64,000 nt of DNA from Microplitis mediator. Taxonomy: Eukaryota; Arthropoda; Insecta; Hymenoptera; Braconidae. The notes under the pieces were generated by a model. The model ran no database searches, was not told where the DNA came from, and saw nothing but the letters and a program-made list of their open reading frames with translations. The translations under genes were made by a program, and so were the position numbers. Shown piece after piece: positions 25,700 to 38,509 of this stretch. The DNA lies in contig NC_079970.1 of the NCBI RefSeq assembly GCF_029852145.1, positions 14,375,783 to 14,439,782 on the forward strand. Reading direction: 5' to 3'. Each line of letters starts with the position of its first letter. Position 1 is the stretch's first letter.

Positions 25700-26152
25700 A
25701 TAATTAAATATTTATAGGTTTCATATCAATAAAATCTGAGCAGATTTAATCATACATAGACATATATCACTACATATAAGTTTATATCAGTCATGTCTGA
25801 TCAGATCTAATTATATATAGGCCTATATCAGATTATATATGGGTTTGTATCAGTCATGTCTGATCAGATCTAATAATATATAGACTTGTATATGATTATA
25901 CATGGGGTCATAATAGCCAGGTATGATTATATCTAATTATACATAGACTCATATATAATCAGATCTGATCATATATAGACTTATATATGGGCTTATAACA
26001 GCCAAGTATGATCAGATCTAATTATGAATGGGGTCACGTATAATTATATATAATTATATATAACCTCATATATAATCATGCATGATTATATATAACTTTA
26101 TATATGATTATGTATAATCAGATATGATTAGACAAAATCTTTTTTTATCGGG
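25700..26152. mobile_element. Element with GATCAGATCTAATTATA words
   Basis: Repeats tatgatcagatctaattata with tatata spacers. The right end TTTTTTTATCGGG matches, in reverse, the start CCCGATAAAAAA of a relative at 63524. The left end is unclear. Confidence 0.6.
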
Positions 26153-27420
26153 ATTCTAACCTAGTTAACACTTTTTACTTTAAATGTAAAGATAACTTTT
26201 AATATTTTAATATTATATATTGCTAATAAATAAATTTATCTGTAAAAACATTTTTCAATTTTAATTCATCTCCCTCGCGGACTTGGAATCACTGTGAAAT
26301 CACAGTGAAATCACAGTGAATTCACTTTCACCGTGAGTTTACGGTGTGTTTACGGTGAATTCATAGTGAATTCACAGTGATTTTGTGCCATTTTGTCATT
26401 GTGATTTAGTAGTGTTTTCACTGTGATTTCACTGCGAGTTTACAGTGAATTAATGGTGATTTCACCATGATTTCACAATAAATTTATGGTGATTTCACCA
26501 TGATTCTACAGTAAATTTATGGTGATTTCACCATGATTTCACAGTAAACTATGGTGATTTCACTATGATTTCACAGTAAACTATGGTGATTTCACTATGA
26601 TTTTACAGTGATTTCACTGTGATTTCACTGTGGTTTCACTGCGAGTTTACAGTGAATTAATGGTGATTTCACCATGATTTTACAGTAAATTTATGGCGAT
26701 TTCACCACGATTTCACAGTAAATTGATGGTGATTTCACCATGATTCCACCGTAAATTTGTGGTGATTTCACCATGATTCCACCGTAAATTTGTGGTGATT
26801 TCACCATGATACCACAGTAAATTTATGGTGATTTCACCATGATTCCACAGTAAATTTATGGTGGTTTGACTATAGTTTTATGGTGATTTTAAATTATCAG
26901 AAAAAAAATTGTTCAAGCATTCTTCGAAGTTTGAAAAAGTCTTATAAACTCGGAATAACTTTTAATTTGACGTATAAAGTCAGAGTAATTCCAAGATTTC
27001 GGACTCTTACAGAAGAGTTATTCTGAGTTGATAGAACTCTCAGTAGAAAATTTGTGCAGCTGTCAAAAGAGTCATTTAGAGTTTTTTAGAAAAATAATTG
27101 ATTTCCTTAACACGTATTTTTCTTTGTATTTTGACAAAAATTGTTCAAGAAAACATTAATGTCATAGTGTAATACAAGATACCCCTGTATTACTATCAAA
27201 AATGGATTATCATCTCTCTGCTAACATTCAGCGAGTAACGCATTCCATAAATGCTTCAAGATCAGAATTTATAACTTCTAAAATAAGTATCTTACCAGGG
27301 ACACTACAAAAGGTGGGCGCGATCTAGTGGTGAGCACTGAACTACTTCCGCTGCTGCTGCCTAGCATCATAACTTTTAAGTCAATAATCATTAGGATTAA
27401 ATATATATTCATTAATCTCG

Positions 27421-27603
<183 letters not shown>

Positions 27604-28489
27604 TTATTCTAAACGGATATATTTTTTTGTGTCTAAGTAATATTTATTAGAGTTGATATAATAATATGTTGCTTTAATATTTGGGGTTGTTGGCACTGTA
27701 AAATAATTTAGTTGTCTATTAAATAAATATTTTCTTAACTTAACCCAATGATTTTATTATCTTAGAGAGAGAATTATTAATGTCAACCAAATATAGTCTA
27801 TTAAATCATTTATTAAAAATGAGAAAATAGATCATAACAACGTAATGAAATTAAGTTGTCCTAAATCAATTTTCGTTTAATAGAATTTAACAAAACCAAT
27901 TTAATTGCCGAAGAGGAATTTTTTTCGTGTATTAAAACTTCCTGTAGAAAATTTGTGCAGCTGTGAAAAGTGTTATTTGGAGTTTTTTATATTTATTAAA
28001 ATTTTTGGCGGATTACGTTGCCGTGTGCAAAATAATTTGTTGCTAGAAGTTTAAGTGTCAAGAGACGAATTTATAATGCCGACGATAATTGATACTTTAA
28101 TTACTTGTTACGGCTGGTAATTATTTATACATATATTAAAGTATAAATATAATTGTGGCTTAAACATGTTAGATAATAAATTATCTGGTGGAATCTAAAG
28201 AAGTAATTAAAAACATTTTTTTTTTTTTATCAAATTTATAAAATTTTTTTGATAATTCCACTCATGTGTTTAAACACTCATACTATTTTTAATTTTTTTT
28301 AAATTTAAAAATCATAAATAATCAACTGTTAAAAAAAAATAACATTAATATTTTTTTTACATTTTAATAAATATAAAAAACTCCAAATAACACTTTTCAC
28401 AGCTGCACAAATTTTCTACAGGAAGTTTTAATACACAAAAAAAATTCCAATTCGGCAACTAAATTGGTTTTCTTAAATTCTATTAAACT

Positions 28490-28789
28490 TTTAAATTTCA
28501 AATCATGAATAAAGATTAAATTTCAATGATAAAAAATATTAATTTATTTAAAACCATAAGATGGCCGGAGGAGTGAAAGGGTTCACCTATCATGGGAAAT
28601 TGCCTGCCTGGTCAGGATTTGGCAATCTTTTATGGTGTTATTCCATATTATATGGCCTTCGCTAAGTGATATTTTAGTTGAGTCATATTCTATGATGAAT
28701 AAAGATTAAATTTTAATGATAAAAAATATTAATTTATTTAAAACCGTAAGATGGACGGAGGAGTGAAAGGGTTCACCTATCATGGGAAA
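28490..28789 (+). repeat. 300-bp insertion in the right palindrome arm with an internal duplication
   Basis: Absent from the mirrored left arm. It contains two about 95-bp near-identical direct units (starting atgaataaagattaaattt at about 28505 and 28695) that both end ggttcacctatcatgggaaa. It is bordered by gtttaatagaat-type sequence on both sides in opposite orientation. Confidence 0.7.
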
Positions 28790-29334
28790 TGTTTAATAGA
28801 ATGATTTGGGACAACTAAATTTTATTACGTTGACATGATCTATTTTCTCATTTTTAATAAATGATTTAATAGACTATATTTGGTTGACATTCATAATTCT
28901 CTCTCTAAGATAATAAAATCATTTGGTTAAGTTAAGAAAATATTTATTTAATAGACAACTAAATTATTTTACAGTGCCAACAACCCCAAATATTAAAGCA
29001 ACATATTATTATATCAACTCTAATAAATATTACTTAGACACAAAAAAATATATCCGTTTAGAATAAATATAAATATATATATATATATATATATATTTGT
29101 TCGAGATTAATGAATATATATTTAATCCTAATGATTATTGACTTAAAAGTTATGATGCTAGGCAGCAGCAGCGGAAGTAGTTCAGTGCTCACCACTAGAT
29201 CGCGCCCACCTTTTGTAGTGTCCCTGGTAAGATACTTATTTTAGAAGTTATAAATTCCGATCTTGAAGCATTTATGGAATGCGTTACTCGCTGAATGTTA
29301 GCAGAGAGATGATAATCCATTTTTGATAGTAATA

Positions 29335-30872
29335 CACACTGATCGAAAGGTTATCTTGGTTCAAAGAGAATTATCTTGAGTCAAGAGAATATTTAGGAAA
29401 ATGGAATAAATCTTGGTTGAAGAAAATTTTCTCTTAATTTTGATTATTTTGATTCAAAAAGTTATTTTTTCGACCCAAATGGGTTAAAGTTTTAAGTTAA
29501 AAATATATGATTTTAGTTCAAAAAGAAAAAATATTTTAAGAAAGTAAATTGTTTTTTGAATTAATATTTTGAATTTCTTCATTCATGTATATTGAATATT
29601 TTATTCTATGAAATTTAACTTCTCTACGTAAGGAGTCAGATTTCTTAAACCAACTAGTGGCTATTGCTTGAAACAAAAATAAAAAAAATTCAAGTCAAGA
29701 AAATCAAGCTCTTGGTTTTTTTCCATAGCAGCATTCGGATAACAGGAGCACTCGGGTCTATGCAGCTTCTCTACTTCGGACACTACTTTGTGTATACACG
29801 TAGACGCCCGAAGATCCCAAAAAAATGAAACGAGTCTGTTCAGCGCTGGCGCCGTATATGTGCAATTATATATTACACACCAATATTCTAATAGTATTAG
29901 TTTATTAATTATACAATTAACTAATTCATATACATAAATTGTTTTGAATTGAAGTGTCCGGTAAAAATGTGAGTTATTGTAGTTATTAGTCATTATATCT
30001 GGTGTTTTTTCCTGATTCACGTTAAGTTAAATGGTGTCGTTTCAATCACAAAAAAGTAAGTTAATTATTATTTATGCTGTTTTTAATCATATCAGATAGT
30101 CACGTTTGTTATCATTTCTGATCCTAAATTTATATAAAATTGTTTCCTTTTTAGTGTGGTATATATCATGCAGTTGATGCTGTCAATGAAGCCAGGATAA
30201 ATAACCTAACCTTTCATTTATTTTTGTAACAAAAAAAAAATTTTTTTATTGTAATAAAGAATCAAAATATATTTTGATGATTAATTGTATATACTCTGAA
30301 AATAGAATTTTTAATAAAAACCATTAATTTAAAATTGAACTTAATTATTGTATTTTAAAATAAAAGTATTTTTTATTTTACGTTAATGTATAATTTAGTT
30401 TTAAAATGAGTTTTTTATTTTTTTAATCTAAAATTAATTGTTTTCAGATAAAGTCTACATTTATTTTGAACTAAATGTTATCAAATCTTTAAATAAATTA
30501 ATTTTTACTTGGAGTAAGTTAAATGTGCCTCCGTTTAAAAACTCGATGTATCGAAATGAATCGATATCGACTACATTTGAGAGAACGATGTTTTTAGAAT
30601 GAGTTGGTATCTTCTAAAACCAAGAGCTAAATTTTCTTGAGCCAACCAAGTTGTTTTCTTTTTCGGAGAAACTAAAAACATTTAAAGCAAAAATTTATAT
30701 TTTTAAATCAAAATTGAATTTCTTTATTGAAGAGCTTTATATACTCTAATTAAAAAAAAAAAAATTTTTTACCAAGAGAAAATTTTTTCAAACAAGAAAA
30801 GAGGATATTTTAATTTAAGAATTTATTTTTGGAAACGATTTTCTTCTTGACCCAAGAATTCCTTTTTTTGTG
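29335..30872. mobile_element. 1.5-kb TIR element with TCTTGGGTCAAGA words, inserted at TA in the palindrome
   Basis: The ends, CACACTGATCGAAAGG and GAATTCCTTTTTTTGTG, are only loosely alike, but the words TTGACCCAAGAA/TCTTGAGTCAAGA recur inside. The mirrored left arm reads taatacaggggtatc without it; here it interrupts that text after TA, and TG stands for the second TA (30873-30874). A 119-codon minus-strand frame (29661-30020) has no recognised domain. Confidence 0.8.
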
Positions 30873-31097
30873 TGCAGGGGTATCTTGTATTACACTATGA
30901 CATTAATGTTTTCTTGAACAATTTTTGTCAAAATACAAAGAAAAATACGTGTTAAGGAAATCAATTATTTTTCTATAAAACTCTAAATGACTCTTTTGAC
31001 AGCTGCACAAATTTTCTACTGAGAGTTCTATCAACTCAGAATAACTCTTCTGTAAGAGTCCGAAATCTTGGAATTTCACGTAGTGACTGCAAATGGC

Positions 31098-31190
31098 TCG
31101 TTATTATTATTATTATTTTTATTATTATTATTATTATTATTATTTTTATTAATATTAATATTAATATTAATCTTGTTATTCTTATTTTTA
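31098..31190 (+). repeat. (TTA)n / (TTAATA)n microsatellite
   Basis: ATT/TTA triplets followed by attaatattaatattaat, between the palindrome edge and the right subterminal array. Confidence 0.9.
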
Positions 31191-31628
31191 TTAATATTTC
31201 CAATTTTAAAGTTTACGAATAAAATATTCAGAAATTCACAGGAAATCCACTGCATATTCACTGTGAATTCACAGAAAATTCACTGCCAATTTACTGTATA
31301 TTTACTGTGACTTTACCAAAAATTCACGGTCAAGTCACTGTATATTCACTGTATATTCACTGTGAATTTATTGTACGTTCACTGGAAATTCACTGTGTAT
31401 TTCCTGTAAGGTCACTGTAAATTCACTGTGAATTCACTGTGAATTGGCTGCGGTACCACACTAAACTCACAGCAATACCACTGTGAGATAATCATAAAAC
31501 TACAGTGACCGAATGGCACAAAATTACAGTGATTTTACCGTAATTTCACCATGGTTTCACAATGTTTTTACTATAATCTCACTGGGATTTCACCATGATT
31601 TTACAGTGATTCCAAGTCCGCGAGGGCT

Positions 31629-32691
31629 ATGAAATACAATGAATTTGTAGATTTCACATATCCATTTATTAACTATTCTCGTTATTAATTCATTTAGTAT
31701 AGAAATAAACACGTAGTCGATACTAATAAACACGTATTAAATATTAATAAAATTTGAAACGGGATTTTAATAAAATTTTTATTCGTATTTAGTAAACATT
31801 TTATTTGCGCATGACCAAAATACGTGTTTTACTAAATACAAATAAATTTTATTCCTATGTAATAAATATGTCTCTCAGTGTGCTAGAAAAAAATTGTCGA
31901 TTGTGGTGCTGCACTACAATCGAGCATTTTTTTCCAGCACCGTACTGAGTTAGGTGCAGAACAGTAACCAGTCGGGTTCTAATCTTTTCGTGTAGAATCC
32001 AGTTGATTCTTATGATTTCCCATAGAGATTTTATAAGAATAAACGAGTTCCATGAGAAATGCTATCGTTGTATATACTACATGTAGGCCGTATACCTACA
32101 GCTATAAGAATCTATCGGATTTTTTAAGCAGAGGATAAGAACTTATAATTAATTAATATTAGAAAAATAATACATGAAAACTTGAATTTTTTTGAAAAAA
32201 CGAAACTGGGGAAATCTTTAAAATGAATCCAAATAGATTGTTAAGATAAATAATTTTATAAAATTTTTATCTCATCGGACTATGAATTTCAAAATTTTTT
32301 CGAAGTAAAGTAAAAGATTTATTTATGGAACAGAGCAAAATTGAATTGATCATTTCGTCTCAAATTTCTACAAAATTTAAGTTTTGATAAACTAGTTTGA
32401 CTACAATAAGTCCGATCTCGATTGATCAATCTGTTTAGAAGATTTTGACTATTTACACACACAGAACACACAAACGCCATATTGACAGCACTCAAATTAA
32501 GTCTGAAACTAATTTTGCAGGTTGGAAGGAGACATTTTTATCCTTAGAGAAGAAATTGATTCAGTTCAACTCGCTAATCTACATTAGTCTGACATTGACT
32601 GATTTCGACTAGCTAAACTCGCAATTTCAATGCGGGTAGTATAAAAAATATGTTCGAGTTTTCAAAGCTTGAAAACATGTTGAACAATATT
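31629..32691. other. No firm feature
   Basis: AT-rich. 32400-32490 has short CA-rich text reminiscent of the repeat at 15662-16500, but too weak to call. Confidence 0.35.
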
Positions 32692-32695
32692 TTAA

Positions 32696-32876
32696 CCCTT
32701 TCCCGGTTTGGAGTCTCGGTGTGAGCTGTGTGGGCATAAAACCAATCACAGTTCTTAGTAAGGCTGTGTGAGTATCGGTTCAATCGTATTAGTGAATGCA
32801 TGCGTCCCCTTCTACTATTTTTTCTCCCCCTTCTCTACAAATCAAGAGGAAGGATTCAAGGTTAACCGGGAAAGGG
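32696..32876. mobile_element. piggyBac-type MITE with TTAA duplication
   Basis: 181 bp with ends CCCTTTCCCGGTT and AACCGGGAAAGGG, flanked exactly by TTAA (32692-32695, 32877-32880). The TTAA target and CCC start are hallmarks of piggyBac. No coding capacity. Confidence 0.9.
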
Positions 32877-33059
32877 TTAAAGCTCGAAAAGCTCATGACA
32901 GTGGGATTTCATAATTGGCCCACAGGATTAGTCAATCAATTCATTTTTTTTTTAAATTAATAGTTGAAGTGTAGGTCAAGATTGCGTCTTGCTTCGGTTT
33001 CTAATATTCATTCTTTCTTTTTTTACTTTCAACATTAATATTTTTTATGATAATAGCAG

Positions 33060-33307
33060 AGTGTCTTCCAGAAATTACCGAATGCGACCAGCAAAATGGC
33101 TACACAATGATTTACCAGTGGACATGATTACAATAGACACTAGAACAGAGATGAGCGGAACAGGTCATAGGTACATTGGGGATTCCTCAACAGCTGCACT
33201 TCACATTGACAGCGCGAGACTAGAGGATGATGGTATATGGAAGTGCACTATTGAGAATGACCATGAAGAGCTACTCTCTGGAAGAACGGTCAAGCTCGTC
33301 ATCCTTG
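33060..33307 (+). CDS. Ig-superfamily cell-surface protein, exon completing the V-type Ig domain
   Basis: The acceptor is gataatagcag and the donor G|gtaagt. The exon enters in phase 2, which fits the exon ending at 17853, and leaves in phase 1. It encodes about 83 residues and supplies the rest of the V-type domain: the core Trp (PAKWLHNDLP), a D-E-F strand region (STAALHIDSARLEDDGIWKC) with the typical L-x-D-x-G-x-W-x-C pattern, and a G strand (SGRTVKLVIL). There are 75 residues between the two cysteines across the splice, normal for a V-set fold. The split codon at the junction becomes Arg. The acceptor could alternatively lie at tcttccag a few bases downstream, but that would break the phase match. 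Confidence 0.9.
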
Positions 33308-33980
33308 GTAAGTTGGAAAACGGATTTTTTTGCAGCTCAATGATCAATTGATTCGATTGGCATGACTATCGTGTGCACTTTTTATACGCCTGTATGAGTA
33401 TGATTTTATCGCACTGTCGGGGTAACTCACGAGAGACAGTGATCAATGGTGAAGGACCAATAACGTTGTCTGGCCATCAGCACAAGTGATTTCATCCTGG
33501 ATAAAATGGATTTTTTTTATTTAAAAGTGTGTCATTTATAGTAGCCTCTAGCTACTGTGCAATCACTTTCTATTGTTTTGTATTGGTGTTCTTTTTTTTT
33601 ATTTTTCATTGTTATTGTTATGTCAAATCAAATGTCTGAATAATGCACAATCATCTGGAGGCTACAAACAACCGCAGTTAGAATTAAGAGTGGGAATGTG
33701 TACGCTAGGTAGTCTGAACCTTGTGAAACGTTTCTATGGTCCAGTAATGTCATCCTATGCATATTAATTCAAGGCACCATTCCACGATATTTGAATATGC
33801 ATCATGTAAATTTTTTTCGTTCTTTAGTTATCTATTGTTTGAAACATTTTTTTTTTTTTATTTTCAAAACATAAAAATTCAAAAAAAATCTAGTGTCTAT
33901 GAAAATATATATATCAGATATGAATTATATACATATATATTGAATTTGTTTTGGAGGCATATATATATATATATATATTA

Positions 33981-35403
33981 GGGTGGCTCATTTGAAACGA
34001 CTATTTTTTTTTTTGCTCCATTGACGGAATATTGTTCTAGACCTAAAAAAAAAAATTTCCACAAAATTAGAGCCCTTAATTTTAATTTTAAGAACTCGCT
34101 AATTGAATTTGAAATTTTCTCATTCATTTAGCATGTAAAGTAGAGGTTTTTTTTTTAATTATCTATAGCTCAGCTGCATTTCACGTTTTTTTACTGTCCA
34201 TAGGCAGAAGTTGTAGGGGAACCTTGATACTTCGAAAGTTCCTACAGTAAGATTTATGTGACAGGAACGGGGCCAGAGTTAAAAAATGTAAGAGTCGATT
34301 TGTATCGATTTTTGCATATTTTTCAAATTTTTCGTAGAAAATATTGTAGTTACCGAAAAAAGGCATATGACAAATTTGTAGGAGATCGAATTTGCTACAA
34401 AAAAGGTCCTGTAAGCCAAAGCTGTAAAATCTGTTGTTTCTGAAATAAATTGAATTATACATATGAAAATTCAAGATATCTTTGCAGTATATGGTTTGTT
34501 AAATTAATAATTTAATTTTCATTTATTAAATGTTTTTTTTTGGCCATTATATTATTTTTTCATGAAAATATAACTTAAAAAAAATTTATCTATAAGGGGC
34601 ATGCCACGCTAAATCGGACGGTTTCAAAAATTGATTTTTCCGATTTTCTTAAGTTTTTGGTATTTTTTAGTACCCCTCAAAAAAGGCTTCCTGGTAAATT
34701 TTGAGATTTCTCTAATTAATGGTTCAAAACATATCGAATTTAAAAAAACCGCTCTTTTTATGGTTTTTTGATCATAACTTTCGTAATAATGGTCGAAATT
34801 CAATGTTTTTTTTTCAAAATTTTCGTTTTTGGATGGCCTATACAGACAAAAATGCATAACAAATATATAGAGACTCTAGTTCATAAAACAATCGTTAATG
34901 TAAAATTTTCGAAAGAACACGGAAATAAAAAATCAGTACCGATAATAATTTATAGCAAATCTTCATTTGTTTTACGAGCCTAGTATGTAAACTGCATTTT
35001 TACTTGCTTCATCAAATTTTAGTTTAAGAATTTTCTCGTACTATTGATATTTTTAATAATAAAGCTATAAATTTGCATGATTCTGAGTACTTAAGAGTTT
35101 CATGGCCTGTAAGTATACGAAATATAAAGTTTAAAAAATTTGACTCCTTGGACTTTTTGTTAGGAAATTTAATGCCCTGCAAGAATATTCCAGAGCTAAA
35201 TTTTTATCTCACACGGTTTAAAAGTTATATTATTTTTAATCAAAAAAAATTTTTTTGCATGTTATTTAAATGGGAAATTTCAAATGGCTGCCAACACCTT
35301 TTAAAATTGAGCTAAAAATTTTACCCAATGGAAGAATTTTTTTCTCGGTACATAGATCCTACTTAAGACATAAATTCGATAGTTTGGTTTCTTTGGCTCA
35401 CCC
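33981..35403. mobile_element. 1.4-kb element with GGGTGGCTCA / TGGCTCACCC ends at TA
   Basis: Left end GGGTGGCTCATTTGAAACGA, right end TTTGGCTCACCC, flanked by TA (33979-33980, 35404-35405). The interior is AT-rich with a second motif ggggcatgccacgctaaatc (34597). No transposase frame of any length. The TA target suggests Tc1/mariner relatives. Confidence 0.65.
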
Positions 35404-35409
35404 TAATAC

Positions 35410-36033
35410 ATATGGGGCATTCCATGCTAAATCACCGAGGTTTTGACCCGACCTCCTTCGATTTCGCTGAAACTTTTTTATCATTGTTTATCCTACCAAA
35501 GACATTTTTCTGAATTTTTTCACATTTTTTTACCCAACCCAAAAAAAGTTACGAATTTAAAAAAAAAAACCGCTCTTTTTTTTTAAATTGCTATAACTTT
35601 CTCAAAAATCAATCTTTCGGCACTTTTTTTTTTCAAAATTTGTGTTTTTAAATGTAGTTTTTAGAGAAAAATACAAACAATTTTTCAGAAGTCACGATAT
35701 ATGAAATATTTCAGTTTTTCCAATAAAACCGTTATTTTTCCGAAGTCCGAAACCTTCGATTCTCAATTTTTTTGTCTCAAAAAAAACTTCAACCAAGTCA
35801 GTATTTAACTCCGCTATTCCCATTTAGTGCCGAATTTCCTTTATATTTTTTTTTTTTTTTTCGATTGAAAATACAAACATTTCCAAATTTGGCTTATTTT
35901 TTATGACTGCGCTGAAGTTTTTTTTGGATTGTTTTTAAAAGCTCAGAAAATGAATAAAATTGGACAAAAACAACCGTAAAGTGTATTAGGGGCAAGGATT
36001 GATTTTTTCGGAAGAAAATTCCCAATTTTTAAA
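35410..36033. repeat. Related sequence starting TATGGGGCATTCCATGC
   Basis: Immediately follows the previous element. ggggcattccatgctaaatc parallels the 34597 motif, followed by A- and T-rich text; end not defined. Confidence 0.4.
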
Positions 36034-36151
36034 TATAGTGAAACCTAAACTTACAATTAACCTTCTCAATAAGACAATTTATAGATAAACTTAGAAAAAT
36101 ATAGATAGCCTTATAGACAATTTTAAATCAAATTGAACGGAAGATAGTATA

Positions 36152-36225
36152 GTACCGGATATCTCAACTGGTAGAGCATTCGCTGCGATCCCGACATGGT
36201 CTAGGTTCGATTCTCAGTTCGGGCT
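36152..36225 (+). other. tRNA-like sequence, unit 1
   Basis: D-arm-like atctcaactggtagagc and box B ggttcgattctc. More diverged than the next copies (ATCTC for AGCTC). Not a functional tRNA. Confidence 0.55.
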
Positions 36226-36372
36226 ATCTATATTTTTCTGAATTTATCTATAAATTGTCTTATTGAGAAGGTTCATATGTTTAGGTTTCCACTATATAAA
36301 AATGGTGTATAACCGTACGATGGACGGTGTGGCTCAATAAGTTATAGATCAAATTGAACGGAATATAGTATA

Positions 36373-36446
36373 GTGCCGGATAGCTCAACTGGTAGAGCAC
36401 TCGGCGCGATACCGAATTGGTTTGGGTTTGATTCCCAGTTCGGGCT
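36373..36446 (+). other. tRNA-like sequence, unit 2
   Basis: TAGCTCAACTGG (box A, one mismatch to consensus), intact D stem GCTC/GAGC, T stem and loop changed at TTTGATTCC. Anticodon loop lacks U33. Confidence 0.6.
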
Positions 36447-36525
36447 ATCTATATTTTCCTCAATTTATCTATAAATTGTCTTATTGAGAAGGTTTGCATG
36501 TTTAGGTTTCCACTATATTTAAATG

Positions 36526-36904
36526 GTAAGACAAAATATTTCAGGTCGCTATTAAAAGTGAATTATTTATTAATATAATTAATCCAAGGCCATTTAAAGT
36601 CAAAAGTCAACAGAATTTTTCCGATTTAATAATAAATAAAAGGCCATTCGGCAGCCGAAATGGAAGGTAGATTTTCCAATTAATCTATATAAAAAGTTTC
36701 ATACATACATATCTTGTGATACATGTTAGTGTATAGTCATGATATGAAATTATGCTCGTTTTCTAAGAGTGAGAGTAAAAAAAGACAACGACTATTTTCG
36801 ATAGAGAACTTCAGATAGTTGATTTGACAAAACATTATATAGGTAATGTACTAAACTAACCTTCACGTAAACAAAGTATAGAAATTTTAATTAGTATGAG
36901 ATCA
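36526..36904. other. No recognised feature
   Basis: AT-rich spacer between the tRNA-bearing units and the 523-bp tandem repeat. Confidence 0.4.
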
Positions 36905-37975
36905 TAATTGTAATTACTATTACGATGGCAAGATCAGTTATAATTATAGGACGTACAGGTACGATTGAAACAGCATAAATAATAAAAAAAATACTTTTAA
37001 AATATAAAACAGCAGTGAAATTTACAGGTTATTTTGTTCACACTATAATACAACTGACAAAATTGTATTATAATGGGAAATGCATAAGTTATGTGAAATG
37101 AAAACCATATTTTCAACATTTTTTGATTCCATTAAAATTTTTAAGGCTATCAACTTATTGGAAGAAATGGTCAAAACATTAAGCTTAAGGTCTTTAATTA
37201 AAGCTTATTAGACAAGCTTTCAAATACTTTTTACTGGAATTGTCTATCAATTTTAGTTTTAATGTTATATGAACTTCAACAGTGAATAAAAACTGATTTT
37301 TTCGAAAACTCGTGGAAATTTCAAACAGCCATAACTTCACAACTATTCGAACGATTCAGCCCATCTTTAAACTTGATCAAGATAATCGCCTATAGAATAA
37401 GTGTGAAAAATTTCATTAAGATCCGATAAGAACTGTAGGTGCTATCGTAATGACAAGACCAGTCATAATCATACGTCGTAGAGGTACATTTGATACATCA
37501 TAAGTAATAAAAGAAATACTTTTAAAATATAAAATAGCTGTGAAATTTACAGGTTATTTTGTGCACAATAAAATACAACTGACGAAATTTGATTATAATG
37601 GGAAATGCATAAATGATGTTGAATGAAAACCATATTTTCAACATTTTTTGATTCTATTAAAATTTTCAAGGCTCTCAAATTACTTGAAGAAATGGTCAAA
37701 ACATCAAGTTTAAGGTTATAAATTAAAGCTTATTAGACAAGCTCTCAAATACTTTTTACGGAAATTATCTATGAGTTTTAGTTTTAAAGTTATATGAACT
37801 TAAAAGTGGATAAAATTTTTTTTTTTTTTAAAATCGTGGGAATTTGAAACAGCCATATCTTCTAAACTAATCGAACGATTTACCCCATCTTCGAACATAA
37901 CTGTGGTAATCACCCATAGAATAAGTGTAAAAAATTTCATTAGGATCCGATAAGGATTCTAGGCGCAATCGTGTT
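36905..37975 (+). repeat. Tandem pair of 523-bp units
   Basis: Two units of about 523 bp; landmarks cgatggcaagatcagt (36923) and cgtaatgacaagaccagt (37446), each followed by gaaatttacaggttattttg and attaaagcttattagacaag. Fragments of the family are at 19540-19785, about 42760-42890 and 45405-45983 (reverse). Non-coding. Confidence 0.8.
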
Positions 37976-38071
37976 CTCAAAACTTGGTTCTATTACATAT
38001 ATATATATATACCGTAAGAAGGACGGTGTGGCTCAATAAGTTATAGATCAAATTGAACGGAATATAGTATA

Positions 38072-38145
38072 GGGCCGGATAGCTCAACTGGTAGAGCACT
38101 CGGCGCGTTACCGAATTGGTCTGGGTTCGATTCCCAGTTCGGGCT
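38072..38145 (+). other. tRNA-like sequence, unit 3
   Basis: Box A TAGCTCAACTGG, box B GGTTCGATTCC (perfect). D stem GCTC/GAGC and T stem CTGGG/CCCAG pair; the acceptor stem GGCCGGA/TTCGGGC pairs except one G-G. The anticodon loop CGCGTTA lacks U33. Resembles the tRNA-Lys type at both ends (family knowledge). Probably a Pol III promoter module rather than a tRNA. Confidence 0.65.
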
Positions 38146-38291
38146 ATCTATATTTTTCTCAATTTATCTATAAATTGTCTTATTGAGAGGTTTGCATGTT
38201 TTAGGTTTCCACTATATAAAATGGTGTATTACCGTAAGAAGGACGGTGTGGCTCAATAAGTTATAGATCAAATTGAACGGAATATAGTATA

Positions 38292-38365
38292 GGGCCGGAT
38301 AGCTCAACTGGTAGAGCACTCGGCGCGTTACCGAATTGGTCTGGGTTCGATTCCCAGTTCGGGCT
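38292..38365 (+). other. tRNA-like sequence, unit 4
   Basis: Same sequence as unit 3, with intact A and B boxes and the same missing U33. Confidence 0.65.
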
Positions 38366-38442
38366 ATCTATATTTTTCTCAATTTATCTATAAATTGTCT
38401 TATTGAGAGGTTTGCATGTTTTAGGTTTCCACTATATAAAAT

Positions 38443-38445
<3 letters not shown>

Positions 38446-38509
<64 letters not shown>
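38446..38509. repeat. (TA)n microsatellite
   Basis: About 64 bp of pure TA directly after the tRNA-bearing unit, as at the end of many SINE-like repeats. Confidence 0.95.

Larger units (their letters stand above)
36034..36525 (+). repeat. Two tandem 220-bp tRNA-bearing units, first flanked by inverted arms
   Basis: Two units (221 bp apart) each have a tRNA-like body and a tail aatttatctataaattgtct, then tattgagaaggtt and ggtttccactata. In front of the first unit the tail occurs inverted (36034-36110: tatagtgaaacctaaac...), so the tRNA-like part lies in the loop of a 70-bp stem. Confidence 0.75.
37996..38445 (+). repeat. Second pair of tandem 220-bp tRNA-bearing units
   Basis: Two virtually identical units, period 220 bp, each opening ccgtaagaaggacggtgtgg and closing ggtttccactatataaaatg. 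They lie between a short and a long TA tract. Confidence 0.85.

Noticed and set aside
29661..30020. 119-codon minus-strand frame inside the 29335-30872 element, as a possible captured gene
   Set aside because: The region around WDLRASTCIHKVVSEVEK looks protein-like, but I recognise no family and see no second copy.
36152..38365. The four tRNA-like sequences as functional tRNA genes
   Set aside because: All lack U33 in the anticodon loop and have acceptor mismatches; they are parts of repeated units.
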